From Opitutia bacterium UBA3151 (GTDB taxonomy: Bacteria > Verrucomicrobiota > Verrucomicrobiia > Opitutales > Seribacteraceae), in the NCBI GenBank assembly GCA_002364975.1, contig DEYT01000152.1, positions 1-13,202 of the forward strand: a stretch of 13,202 bases of DNA. Direction: 5' to 3'. Shown piece after piece: positions 1-6,695 of this stretch. Positions within the stretch are counted from its first letter, which is position 1. Each line of letters opens with the position of its first letter. The notes beneath the pieces were generated by a model. The model was given only the letters and a program-made list of their open reading frames with translations. It was not told the origin of the DNA and ran no database searches. The translations under genes and the position numbers were made by a program.

Positions 1-443
1 CGGGAAGCGACCGTATTCAAAGAGAGATCAAGGGTTCGACCAATTTCATCAAAAGTAAGCTCTCCCCAAATTTTCAGGGTCAGGACCTCTTTTTGCTCGG
101 GAGGAAGTCGGTCCACCGCCGCAAGAATTGCTTTTTGCCGCTCATTTTGCTCGATCGATGACTTAAAGGATTCAAAGAGTGGAAATTCAGCGACTACTTT
201 TTGCTCACGAATCTTTCGGCGGTCTAAACTTCGGGCCCAATCAATCGCCAAGCGACGAACCGCACGGTATACCAAACCAGGTGCAACTTCTCCGGTGTGA
301 CCGTAAAGTCGCCAAATCCTTACGAATGCCTCCTGCACGAGGTCTTCTGCATCATGCGGATTTCTTGCCTGCTGACGGGCAAAGAGCAATAGTTTTGCAC
401 CGTGCCTGGCAAACCAGGATTTCCATATGGGTTCCGTTTCCAT
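1..443 (-). CDS. ECF-type RNA polymerase sigma factor (3' end outside window)
   Basis: This is a sigma-70 family factor of the extracytoplasmic function type, which directs core RNA polymerase to a specific set of promoters. Only the first 147 residues are visible, and the C-terminus lies left of position 1. Region 2 covers about residues 12-78 and contains DAEDLVQEAFVRIW (31-44), the core-binding helix, followed by a promoter -10 recognition segment around residues 56-78. Region 4 starts near residue 105 with LPPEQKEVLTLKIWGELTF and the helix-turn-helix ending in LSLNTVAS. The start chosen is the ATG at 443-441, because family similarity begins right after it and a promoter lies just upstream. 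No anti-sigma gene is visible; one could lie to the left. It is divergent from the ebo genes. The regulon is unknown. Family assignment is very secure. Confidence 0.93.
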   Translation of the reverse strand, partial: METEPIWKSWFARHGAKLLLFARQQARNPHDAEDLVQEAFVRIWRLYGHTGEVAPGLVYRAVRRLAIDWARSLDRRKIREQKVVAEFPLFESFKSSIEQNERQKAILAAVDRLPPEQKEVLTLKIWGELTFDEIGRTLDLSLNTVAS

Positions 444-450
444 TGTATAA

Positions 451-459
451 ATTATATCA
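451..459 (-). promoter_or_regulatory. Extended -10 promoter of the sigma factor gene
   Basis: Read on the minus strand, the sequence is TGATATAAT, an exact extended -10 element (TGnTATAAT). Seven bases separate it from the ATG at 443, so transcription should begin at or within a base of the start codon and give a leaderless mRNA. I see no good -35 hexamer at 16-18 bp, which extended -10 promoters do not strictly need. The promoter call is from sequence alone. Confidence 0.5.
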
Positions 460-572
460 TATTAAGCGATTAAAGGACTTCGTTTTGTTTGAACATGATA
501 AAAAAATTTTCTCAACGTACAAATTTTAACCATCTACCATTTATTTTAACCTAATTCAAGAATCAGACAAAA

Positions 573-600
573 TTGGCATCGGTTATGCAATTGATATAAA
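573..600 (+). promoter_or_regulatory. Sigma70-type promoter upstream of the ebo operon
   Basis: TTGGCA (573-578) and TATAAA (595-600) are separated by 16 bp, and each hexamer matches the consensus at five of six bases. The expected start of transcription is near 607. It points toward eboE, but an intrinsic terminator lies only about 40 bp downstream, so it drives either a short RNA or an attenuated leader. A much weaker alternative for eboE, TTGAAT-17-TACTAC at 719-747, lies after the terminator. Confidence 0.5.
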
Positions 601-630
601 AAAGGGCAAATAGAAGCCAAAAAAAGGTTT

Positions 631-643
631 CATTAAATTAATG
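631..643. promoter_or_regulatory. Palindrome CATTAAaTTAATG, possible operator
   Basis: This is a perfect 6+1+6 inverted repeat lying between the plus-strand promoter and the terminator stem, sharing its last bases with that stem. A one-base loop is too tight for an RNA hairpin, so if it is functional a DNA-binding dimer is the natural reader. AT-rich palindromes of this size also arise by chance, so the call is weak. Confidence 0.2.
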
Positions 644-678
644 CGCGACCTGGGCTGGGTCGCGCATTTTTTTGTTTT
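640..678 (+). terminator. Strong intrinsic terminator upstream of eboE
   Basis: ATGCGCGACC (641-650) pairs perfectly with GGTCGCGCAT (658-667) across a 7-base loop, and A640-T668 extends the stem to 11 bp. A T-run follows at 667-673, then G and four more T. The T-tract exists only on the right side, so it terminates plus-strand transcription. It cannot serve the sigma factor gene, which reads leftward. It therefore acts on a transcript started in the intergenic region, or on read-through. Confidence 0.85.
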
Positions 679-777
679 AAAGTTTGGGAAATTTAAAAAA
701 AAAGCAGCGGTGTTTTCCTTGAATTGAAAGAATTCCTTCTCTACTACTGCTTCCTTCTGGTCCCCGTACCCGAAAAT

Positions 778-1962
778 ATGAAACTGGAACATGACATTCA
801 CCTTGCTTACTGCACCAACGTCCACCGTGGGAATACTTGGGAGGAAACTTTTCGATCCTTGGAAACCGATGTCCTTTCGGTACGCGAACAAGTTTGCCCA
901 GACCAAGCATATGCGATTGGACTTCGTTTGGGTGCGGAAGCGGCGAATAAACTTCGAGAGCCAGAAGAACTCCTTGCTTTTCAAAAATGGTTGGAAGTTA
1001 AAAATTGCTATGTCTTTACCATCAACGGATTTCCCTATGGAGAATTCCATGGCACTCGGGTAAAGGAACAAGTCTTCCGCCCGGACTGGACATCCAAAGA
1101 CCGCCTGGATTATACCATCGTCCTCTTTGAAATCCTTGAACACCTACTGCAACCAGGAGAGGAAGGGAGTGTGAGCACACTACCCGGTTCCTTTAAAGAA
1201 TTCATTTTCCCCGACTCCATCCCTGAAATTCTCTTTGAAAACCTCGTCGCCTGTTCTCAAAGAATTGAGAGCCTGCAAAAATCAAAACAATTGGATTTAC
1301 ATCTTGGTCTCGAACCCGAACCTCTCGGACTCTTTGAGAACTGCTCGGAGAGCATTGCATTCTTTGATTCTCTTTTGGATCGGTCCCCGGAACCCGATCT
1401 TTTATTATCAAACCTTGGGATCAACTACGACTGTTGTCACTTGGCCATCGAAGGGGAAGAAGCCAAAGTAGGGTTGAATGCTTTGGAGGACGCCAGCATC
1501 CGACTCAGTAAATTGCATCTAAGCTCTGCACTTTCCACCACCCCCGATCCGGAAAAGCTCAAAACCTTAAAAAGCTTCATAGAGGAAGTCTACCTGCATC
1601 AAGTTGTGATCCATCAAAATGGAAAAGTCTTAGAACGCATCAAGGACTTGGACCAAGCTTTGGAAAAAGTAAAAGAGGATGGCTTTAATCAAGGAGATGA
1701 GTGGAGAATTCACTTTCATGTTCCCCTGCATGCATCTCCAGGAAATGGATTAGCGGATACAGGGAAACATGTCCTCGACACCTTGGATTGGCTCGCCTCT
1801 AAACCTGAAAAGTGTAAACATTTGGAGATGGAAACCTACACTTGGGAAGTATTACCTGATGCTTTACGGGCGGAGAAAGTAGTCGATCAAATAGCCAAAG
1901 AATATCAATGGACTTTACAAGCTCTGACCGAGCGGGGCATTCAAAAAGCATCTTCCTCTTGA
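778..1962 (+). CDS. eboE: EboE, xylose-isomerase-like TIM-barrel protein of the ebo cluster
   Basis: This is a 394-residue TIM-barrel protein of the sugar isomerase/AP-endonuclease-2 fold, matching the family called metabolite traffic protein EboE. Its reaction is not known. Recognisable segments are LAYCTNVHRGNTWEETF (9-25), INGFPYGEFHG (82-92), FRPDW (100-104), LGLEPEP (176-182), INYDCCHLAIE (215-225) and, near the end, FHVPLHA. E179, D218, H221 and H247 sit where barrel metalloenzymes of this fold place metal ligands, which is my inference by position. I chose ATG 778 because the family N-terminus begins there; an in-frame TTG at 724 would add an unrelated hydrophobic stretch. No Shine-Dalgarno sequence is visible. 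It is the first gene of the four-gene cluster, 14 bp before eboC. In other genomes EboE is encoded with EboA-D and EboF and is linked to metabolite export. Family call is strong, function open. Confidence 0.88.
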   Translation: MKLEHDIHLAYCTNVHRGNTWEETFRSLETDVLSVREQVCPDQAYAIGLRLGAEAANKLREPEELLAFQKWLEVKNCYVFTINGFPYGEFHGTRVKEQVFRPDWTSKDRLDYTIVLFEILEHLLQPGEEGSVSTLPGSFKEFIFPDSIPEILFENLVACSQRIESLQKSKQLDLHLGLEPEPLGLFENCSESIAFFDSLLDRSPEPDLLLSNLGINYDCCHLAIEGEEAKVGLNALEDASIRLSKLHLSSALSTTPDPEKLKTLKSFIEEVYLHQVVIHQNGKVLERIKDLDQALEKVKEDGFNQGDEWRIHFHVPLHASPGNGLADTGKHVLDTLDWLASKPEKCKHLEMETYTWEVLPDALRAEKVVDQIAKEYQWTLQALTERGIQKASSS

Positions 1963-1976
1963 AAGCTTCTGATTCC

Positions 1977-2900
1977 ATGGGCTTCATACATCATGCCTTA
2001 AACCTGGGAAGAGTCTCGAACCTTCCAACAGTCTGGAGTAATTGCCTGGCCGCCTGTGCGATCAACCTCTGTGCCCATGACTGGGTCCGTGCAATTCCGG
2101 ATTGGAAGGATCTAAACGCACTGGATCCTTTGCCTTTTCTCCCTCTCCTTCTGGGTGCCAGTTTGCTCTACATGGGGGGATGTACCTTAAATGATGCCTT
2201 CGATCAAAAATTCGATGCTCAGTACAATCCGGAACGACCGATTCCTTCCGGTGCTATTCCTCCTACCAGAGTCTGGACTCTTGGATCCGCTGAGCTCGGG
2301 TTGGGAGTCTGGATGCTGATCGATCTTGCCCAATGTGAACCCCTCTGGATTGTGGCCTTGGTTTTGAGTATTATTTTTTACGATGCTTTGCACAAAAAGT
2401 GGTCTGGTGGGGTAATGCTCATGGGGGGATGCCGCTTATTGCTTTGGGCCGGGGCTGCAACCTGTGGCATGAGTGAAACCATCTATCCTCTTACCTGGAT
2501 CTGGGGGACTACCCTTGCTTTTTATGTAGTTGGCATTAGCCTGTTTGCATGTGGTGAGTCCAAAGCGAAAGAAGAAGCTCCCAAACTTTCGATTGTCTTT
2601 CTTTTTGGTCCTGCAATCGTTGCCCTCGCCGCATTAATTCATTGGAATAATTTGGATCCCATCCGGGTCTTTTTGGTAAATCTGGTTGGCTTACTGATCG
2701 CGTGGATTGCCTTCAACGCCATCATACAAATGCGGGGAGGAAAAAAGGGGGCGATCGGATTCGGTGTATCCCGTTTGCTTGCAGGGATTTGCGTGATCGA
2801 TGCCTTAGTGGTTTCTTTCTGTATACCGATGCTCATCGCTCCCCTGCTCTGCCTAAACCCACTTGCCCTTTGGATACAAAAGAGGTTTGCGGCGACTTAA
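1977..2900 (+). CDS. eboC: EboC, UbiA-family membrane prenyltransferase
   Basis: This is a 307-residue polytopic membrane protein of the UbiA superfamily, whose members transfer a prenyl chain from a prenyl diphosphate to an acceptor within the membrane. The opening LGRVSNLPTVWSN (10-22) and the first Asp-rich motif NDAFDQKFD (72-80, with N72, D73, D76, D80) followed by ERPIPSG (86-92) are typical. A second conserved stretch, IFYDALHKKWSGG (133-145), fits EboC-type proteins. The classical second Asp-rich motif is not apparent; the matching loop reads CGESKAKEEAP. About eight hydrophobic segments are visible. I chose ATG 1977, 14 bp after eboE, because similarity begins there; an in-frame ATG at 1908 would overlap eboE and add residues unlike the family. 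No Shine-Dalgarno motif is present. The acceptor is probably the product of the neighbouring enzymes, but its identity is unknown. Confidence 0.88.
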   Translation: MGFIHHALNLGRVSNLPTVWSNCLAACAINLCAHDWVRAIPDWKDLNALDPLPFLPLLLGASLLYMGGCTLNDAFDQKFDAQYNPERPIPSGAIPPTRVWTLGSAELGLGVWMLIDLAQCEPLWIVALVLSIIFYDALHKKWSGGVMLMGGCRLLLWAGAATCGMSETIYPLTWIWGTTLAFYVVGISLFACGESKAKEEAPKLSIVFLFGPAIVALAALIHWNNLDPIRVFLVNLVGLLIAWIAFNAIIQMRGGKKGAIGFGVSRLLAGICVIDALVVSFCIPMLIAPLLCLNPLALWIQKRFAAT

Positions 2901-2922
2901 GCTTCGATTATTCTATTTTATT

Positions 2923-4110
2923 ATGCCTTCTACCTACTCCACGATCCGAAAGAACATACGATTAGACTTTTGTCACCGGGTTTACTTTACCAAAGACTCT
3001 TTTTCCCATGCTAATGAAACCTTAGCCGGCATCGTACAATCCCATCGCAAGAACCAACTATCTAAAGTGGTCGTTTATTTGGATGAGGGAATTCTGGATG
3101 GAAACCCCAACCTACCCGAGAAAATTGAAAGTTATTTCAAGGCTAGGGAAGATTCTTTGCAACTCGTTTGCTCCCCGGTCTTTATTCGTGGTGGTGAGTC
3201 CGCCAAGAATGAATGGGAACTGGTCGATAAGATTTGGAATGATCTCAATACCTATGCCCTTTGTCGTCATTCCTATGTCGTGGTAATTGGAGGTGGGGCC
3301 GCTTTGGACCTCGTTGGCTTCGCTGCTTCCACCGCTCATCGTGGTGTCCGACTTGTTCGGTTCCCAACAACCACCCTCAGCCAGGGGGATGGAGGGGTTG
3401 GTGTGAAAAACGGAATCAACTATTTTGGCAAAAAAAATTGGGTCGGTACCTTTTCCGTTCCGTACGCGGTGATTAATGATTTTCACTTTTTGCGAGGCTT
3501 ACCTCATGGGCAAAAAAGAGCTGGATTTGTGGAGGCAGTCAAAGTTGCCTTAATCCGGGACCGCTCCTTTTTTGAACAGATCGAAGTGCGGGCAGATGAA
3601 TTAGCTCAATTTGATGAAGTTGCCATCGAACAGGTTATCCGTAAGAGCGCCGCACTTCATCTGGAACACATCGCGGGTTCAGGTGATCCTTTCGAGGTTG
3701 GCTCGGCCCGACCATTGGACTTTGGGCATTGGGTGGCTCATAAAATCGAACAAATATCTGACTTTCGAATTGGACATGGGGATGCTGTAGCTATTGGTTT
3801 AGGTGTGGATTTATTATACTCCGCCAAAATTGGGCTGATTAAAAAAGCTTCCGCCGAACGCTGCCTCCGCCTCCTTGAACGCCTTGGTTTTTGCCTGTTC
3901 GATCCAATTTTATCTTCTCAAAGCGAACCGGGTTCCCATGTTATTCTGGACGGCTTGGAAGAGTTTAGGGAACACCTTGGGGGTGAGCTCACCATCACCC
4001 TTTTACAGGGGATTGGAGAAGGGGTCGAAGTCCATGCCATGGATAAGGAAAAAATCCTTCAATCTGTGGAGGATCTGGAGCTACGACAAGTGGTCCGCCA
4101 AGATAAGTAA
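2923..4110 (+). CDS. eboD: EboD, 3-dehydroquinate-synthase-like sugar phosphate cyclase
   Basis: This 395-residue protein belongs to the sugar phosphate cyclase superfamily, which uses NAD and a metal to cyclise sugar phosphates. The NAD-binding GGG (123-125) with D129, then RFPTTTLSQGD (146-156) and KNGIN (162-166), match the nucleotide and substrate segments. The metal ligands are present: E204 in GFVEAVK, H269 in DFGHWVAH, and H285 in RIGHGDAVAIGLG. The segment GDGGVGVKNGIN replaces the DSSVGGKTGVN type usual in shikimate-pathway AroB, so I place it with the ebo-associated EboD group rather than housekeeping AroB. The N-terminal VYFTKDSF (20-27) also suits that group. ATG 2923 was chosen, 22 bp after eboC; the in-frame TTG at 2863 lies inside eboC. 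No Shine-Dalgarno sequence is seen. The product may be a cyclitol or quinate-like compound, but the substrate cannot be read from sequence. Confidence 0.87.
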   Translation: MPSTYSTIRKNIRLDFCHRVYFTKDSFSHANETLAGIVQSHRKNQLSKVVVYLDEGILDGNPNLPEKIESYFKAREDSLQLVCSPVFIRGGESAKNEWELVDKIWNDLNTYALCRHSYVVVIGGGAALDLVGFAASTAHRGVRLVRFPTTTLSQGDGGVGVKNGINYFGKKNWVGTFSVPYAVINDFHFLRGLPHGQKRAGFVEAVKVALIRDRSFFEQIEVRADELAQFDEVAIEQVIRKSAALHLEHIAGSGDPFEVGSARPLDFGHWVAHKIEQISDFRIGHGDAVAIGLGVDLLYSAKIGLIKKASAERCLRLLERLGFCLFDPILSSQSEPGSHVILDGLEEFREHLGGELTITLLQGIGEGVEVHAMDKEKILQSVEDLELRQVVRQDK

Positions 4111-4116
4111 TCGATT

Positions 4117-5520
4117 ATGACGAGTATGGAGGGTGCATCTTCCCGAGTCGCCGTCGTCAATCTCGTCGGGTTATGCCGTCGGCATCTAGGTGACGACATG
4201 CCCCGAATCACCGCATTCGCGGAACACCAAAACCAAAAGATATCGAGCATTCGTCCGGTTCTTCCTGCCCTTACCTGTTCCGCTCAAGCCACTTACCTGA
4301 CCGGAAAACTTCCTTCAGAGCACGGAATTGTCGGAAACGGATGGTATGACCGGGATCTCAATGAACATCATTTCTGGAAACAATCGAATGCCCTGGTCGG
4401 GGGAGAAAAAATCTGGGAAAGCGTTCGAAAGCGAAGACCCGAACTCCGTACCGCCAAACTCTTCTGGTGGTACAATATGTATTCCTCCGCGGAGATCTCG
4501 ATCACACCCCGTCCACTCTATGCATCGGATGGAAACAAAGTCTTTGACATCCACAGCCAGCCAATGGCTTTACGCGATGAGATCAAGAATGATTTGGGCG
4601 AATTTCCCTTTCCCTCATTCTGGGGACCGATGGCCGGGATCGCATCTTCTCAATGGATTGCGGATTCCGCACGCTGGGTGGAGGAAAAACATCACCCGGA
4701 CCTTTCTTTGATTTACCTTCCTCATTTGGATTATGATTTGCAACGCTTCGGCCCAGAGGATGCAAGAAGTAAGCAAGCCCTGCGGGAGATCGATCAGGTT
4801 GCGGGTGAATTGATCGAATACTTGGAACAACGGGGAATTACCCCTCTTGTTCTATCTGAATACGGAATTTCCAAAGTGGACAAGGCAATCTTTCCCAACC
4901 GCGAATTCCGCCATCAAGGATGGTTGTCCATAAAGCAGGAATTCGGAGGGGAAACCTTGGATTGTGGAGGGTCCCGGGCCTTTGCTTTGACCGACCATCA
5001 AATGGCGCACATCTATCTGAATCAAAAGGACGGGGAGCATCGACTAAAAGTAAGGTCTTGTCTCGAAGCCATGGACGGGGTGGCCCGGGTTCTGGAGGCG
5101 GAAGAGTTGGAAAGAGCGGGATTGCAACATCCAAGATCGGGAGATCTTGTCGCACTTGCAGAGGAAAATGCTTGGTTTGCCTACTACCATTGGGAGGAGG
5201 ACGAAAAGGCGCCTGAATTTGCCCGCTGTATTGATATCCACCGAAAATATGGGTACGACCCAGCGGAATTATTTCTTGATCCTGATCTCAACTTACCCAA
5301 GCTTCGAGTTCTTCAGAAACTACTTGCTAAGAAAATGGGCTTTCGTACCCGCATGGATCTGATTCCACTGGATGCAGGCTTGGTGCATGGAAGCCACGGG
5401 GTGATCCCAGAAAATTCTTTGGATTGGCCGGTTATACTAGCACCGGATGGCATGGCGGGAGAAGAAATCGAGGCGGTTGATATTTTTGAAGTCATTCAAA
5501 AAAGCTTGGCAAACTCGTAA
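4117..5520 (+). CDS. eboF: EboF, alkaline-phosphatase-superfamily phosphodiesterase-like protein
   Basis: This 467-residue protein belongs to the type I phosphodiesterase/nucleotide pyrophosphatase branch of the alkaline phosphatase superfamily. The nucleophile segment is PALTCSAQATYLTG (50-63) with likely catalytic T53, followed by LPSEHGIVGNGWYDRDLNE (65-83), a hallmark of the ebo-linked group. HGSHG (424-428) lies near the C-terminus. Other expected metal-site motifs are altered: N15 where family relatives often have Asp, LDYDLQRFGP (204-213) in place of a D-x-x-G-H type motif, and LSEYG (246-250) in place of SDHG. The protein may therefore bind metal differently or act on an unusual phosphate ester. 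It starts 6 bp after eboD at ATG 4117 and is the last ebo gene. I see no signal peptide. The family assignment is strong; the substrate is unknown and the activity is inferred. Confidence 0.85.
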   Translation: MTSMEGASSRVAVVNLVGLCRRHLGDDMPRITAFAEHQNQKISSIRPVLPALTCSAQATYLTGKLPSEHGIVGNGWYDRDLNEHHFWKQSNALVGGEKIWESVRKRRPELRTAKLFWWYNMYSSAEISITPRPLYASDGNKVFDIHSQPMALRDEIKNDLGEFPFPSFWGPMAGIASSQWIADSARWVEEKHHPDLSLIYLPHLDYDLQRFGPEDARSKQALREIDQVAGELIEYLEQRGITPLVLSEYGISKVDKAIFPNREFRHQGWLSIKQEFGGETLDCGGSRAFALTDHQMAHIYLNQKDGEHRLKVRSCLEAMDGVARVLEAEELERAGLQHPRSGDLVALAEENAWFAYYHWEEDEKAPEFARCIDIHRKYGYDPAELFLDPDLNLPKLRVLQKLLAKKMGFRTRMDLIPLDAGLVHGSHGVIPENSLDWPVILAPDGMAGEEIEAVDIFEVIQKSLANS

Positions 5521-5525
5521 ATTGT

Positions 5526-5549
5526 AACAGATTTTTTCGGAAATTTGTT
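5526..5549 (+). terminator. Weak AU-rich hairpin after eboF, possible terminator
   Basis: Five bases after the eboF stop codon, AACAGATTT (5526-5534) can pair with AAATTTGTT (5541-5549) through nine pairs, one of them G-U, around a 6-base loop. The stem is AT-rich and the following bases are T-rich but mixed, so it may slow or end transcription only weakly. It is the only candidate boundary between the ebo genes and the MoxR operon. I see no convincing promoter in 5521-5651. Confidence 0.25.
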
Positions 5550-5651
5550 TCATTATTCTTGCTTTGAATCCAAAGGTGGATTCTCAATGTTAGGAGCGTT
5601 TGGCTCGATGCCCAGCTGCTGTCCACTAAACCAAAAAAAATCTTCTTTGAA

Positions 5652-6674
5652 ATGTCCTCTCAAAATATCAACCAAGACGATGAAAGCCTAGCCCAAGAAT
5701 TGGTTTCATCCTACGAAACGATCAAGTCACAAGTTCAGCGTGTGATCGTGGGACAGGATGAGGTTTTGGAGCAACTAATCATTGCCATGCTGGCCAAAGG
5801 GCATTGCCTCCTAGAAGGAGTTCCCGGACTGGCCAAGACCCTGATGATTCGTTCCTTATCCCAGGCAATTGACCTCCGTTTTCGCAGGATTCAATTCACC
5901 CCCGATTTGATGCCTGCGGACATCACCGGAACCGATATCATCCAGGAAGACAAGGCCACCGGAAGTCGGGAGTTGGTCTTTGAAAAAGGGCCTATTTTCA
6001 GTCAGATTATTTTAGCAGATGAAATCAATCGTACCCCTCCCAAGACCCAAGCTGCCCTCTTGGAGGCAATGCAGGAGCATTCCGTAACCATTGGAGGAAC
6101 TACTTACAACTTGGACGAGCCCTTTTTCGTACTAGCCACCCAAAACCCGATCGAACAGGAAGGCACCTACCCTTTACCCGAAGCCCAACGAGACCGTTTT
6201 CTTTTTCAAGTGATTGTGGAGTATCCTACCCGGGAGGAAGAAAGGCAAATCATCGAGCAAACTACTTCCACTTTCGAATCCAAGCTGGAGCCGGTAATTG
6301 ATGGAGCCACCCTGAAAAAATGTCAGGCAACCGTCCGGAAAGTGCCGGTGCCCGATCATGTATACGATTATGTACTTGATTTGGTCCGTATGGCCCGGCC
6401 CAAGGAAGCGGGTGCTGAGGGTTGGGTCAAGGATCTGATCGACTGGGGCCCGGGCCCCAGGGCTTGCCAACAACTAATTTTGGGTTCCAAAGTCCGAGCT
6501 TTGTTGAAAGGTCGTTTTGCAGCAAAGGTCGAAGATATAAAAGCCTTGGCTCATCCGGTTTTACGACACCGGATTGTTCCGACCTTCAATGCGGAAGCCG
6601 AGGGTATTACCGTAGAATCGATTATCGATCGGTGCTTGGAAGGGGTGCCCGAAAAAAAAGAAGCGATCCTTTAG
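5652..6674 (+). CDS. MoxR-family AAA+ ATPase
   Basis: This is a 340-residue MoxR-type AAA+ ATPase, a cytoplasmic chaperone-like motor that typically acts on or through VWA-domain partners encoded beside it. The opening IVGQDEVLEQLIIAMLAKGH (32-51) is typical. Walker A is GVPGLAKT (56-63), Walker B is IILADEINR (119-127), sensor 1 is ATQNP (162-166), and EAQRDRF (177-183) supplies the likely arginine finger. The C-terminal lid has the WGPGPRA motif, a variant of the usual MoxR GASPRA type. Length is normal for the family. ATG 5652 fits the family start; no Shine-Dalgarno motif precedes it. It begins 131 bp after eboF and is the first gene of a four-gene operon with two VWA membrane proteins. 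The family call is very secure; the exact cellular process is not. Confidence 0.94.
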   Translation: MSSQNINQDDESLAQELVSSYETIKSQVQRVIVGQDEVLEQLIIAMLAKGHCLLEGVPGLAKTLMIRSLSQAIDLRFRRIQFTPDLMPADITGTDIIQEDKATGSRELVFEKGPIFSQIILADEINRTPPKTQAALLEAMQEHSVTIGGTTYNLDEPFFVLATQNPIEQEGTYPLPEAQRDRFLFQVIVEYPTREEERQIIEQTTSTFESKLEPVIDGATLKKCQATVRKVPVPDHVYDYVLDLVRMARPKEAGAEGWVKDLIDWGPGPRACQQLILGSKVRALLKGRFAAKVEDIKALAHPVLRHRIVPTFNAEAEGITVESIIDRCLEGVPEKKEAIL

Positions 6675-6695
6675 AAGCCTGCTACCTTTTACAGG

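Larger units (their letters stand above)
607..678 (+). ncRNA. Candidate short RNA or attenuated leader before eboE
   Basis: A transcript from the promoter at 573-600 would begin near 607 and end in the T-tract at 667-678, giving roughly 70 nt. It would hold two hairpins. The first is weak: GAAGCC (613-618) pairs with GGTTTC (626-631), with one G-U pair, around a loop of seven A residues. The second is the strong terminator. No start codon with an ORF of useful length lies inside. It matches no RNA family I can name. It may be an independent small RNA, or the 5' leader of the ebo operon with premature termination as a control point. I cannot tell these apart by eye, and no clear antiterminator pairing is visible. 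Confidence 0.35.

Noticed and set aside
179..529. Plus-strand 116-codon ORF overlapping the left-hand gene
   Set aside because: The opposite strand carries an unmistakable ECF sigma factor over the same bases, so this is a shadow frame.
724..777. TTG start giving a hydrophobic, signal-like N-terminal extension of EboE
   Set aside because: The family N-terminus begins at MKLEHDIHLAYC (ATG 778), and the extension lacks a positive region and cleavage site typical of a signal peptide.
583..1143. Minus-strand 186-codon ORF covering the leader region and the start of eboE
   Set aside because: It is antisense to conserved eboE sequence, runs through the terminator stem and shows no recognisable protein motif.
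5587..5690. Short ORF MLGAFGSMPSCCPLNQ... overlapping the start of the MoxR gene
   Set aside because: It has a TAGGAG only inside its own coding sequence, no recognisable product and overlaps a confident start, so I treat it as chance.
6443..6460. Perfect 18-bp palindrome CTGGGGCCCGGGCCCCAG
   Set aside because: It lies inside the MoxR gene and encodes the conserved WGPGPRA segment, so protein sequence and GC-rich codons explain it. No regulatory role is needed.
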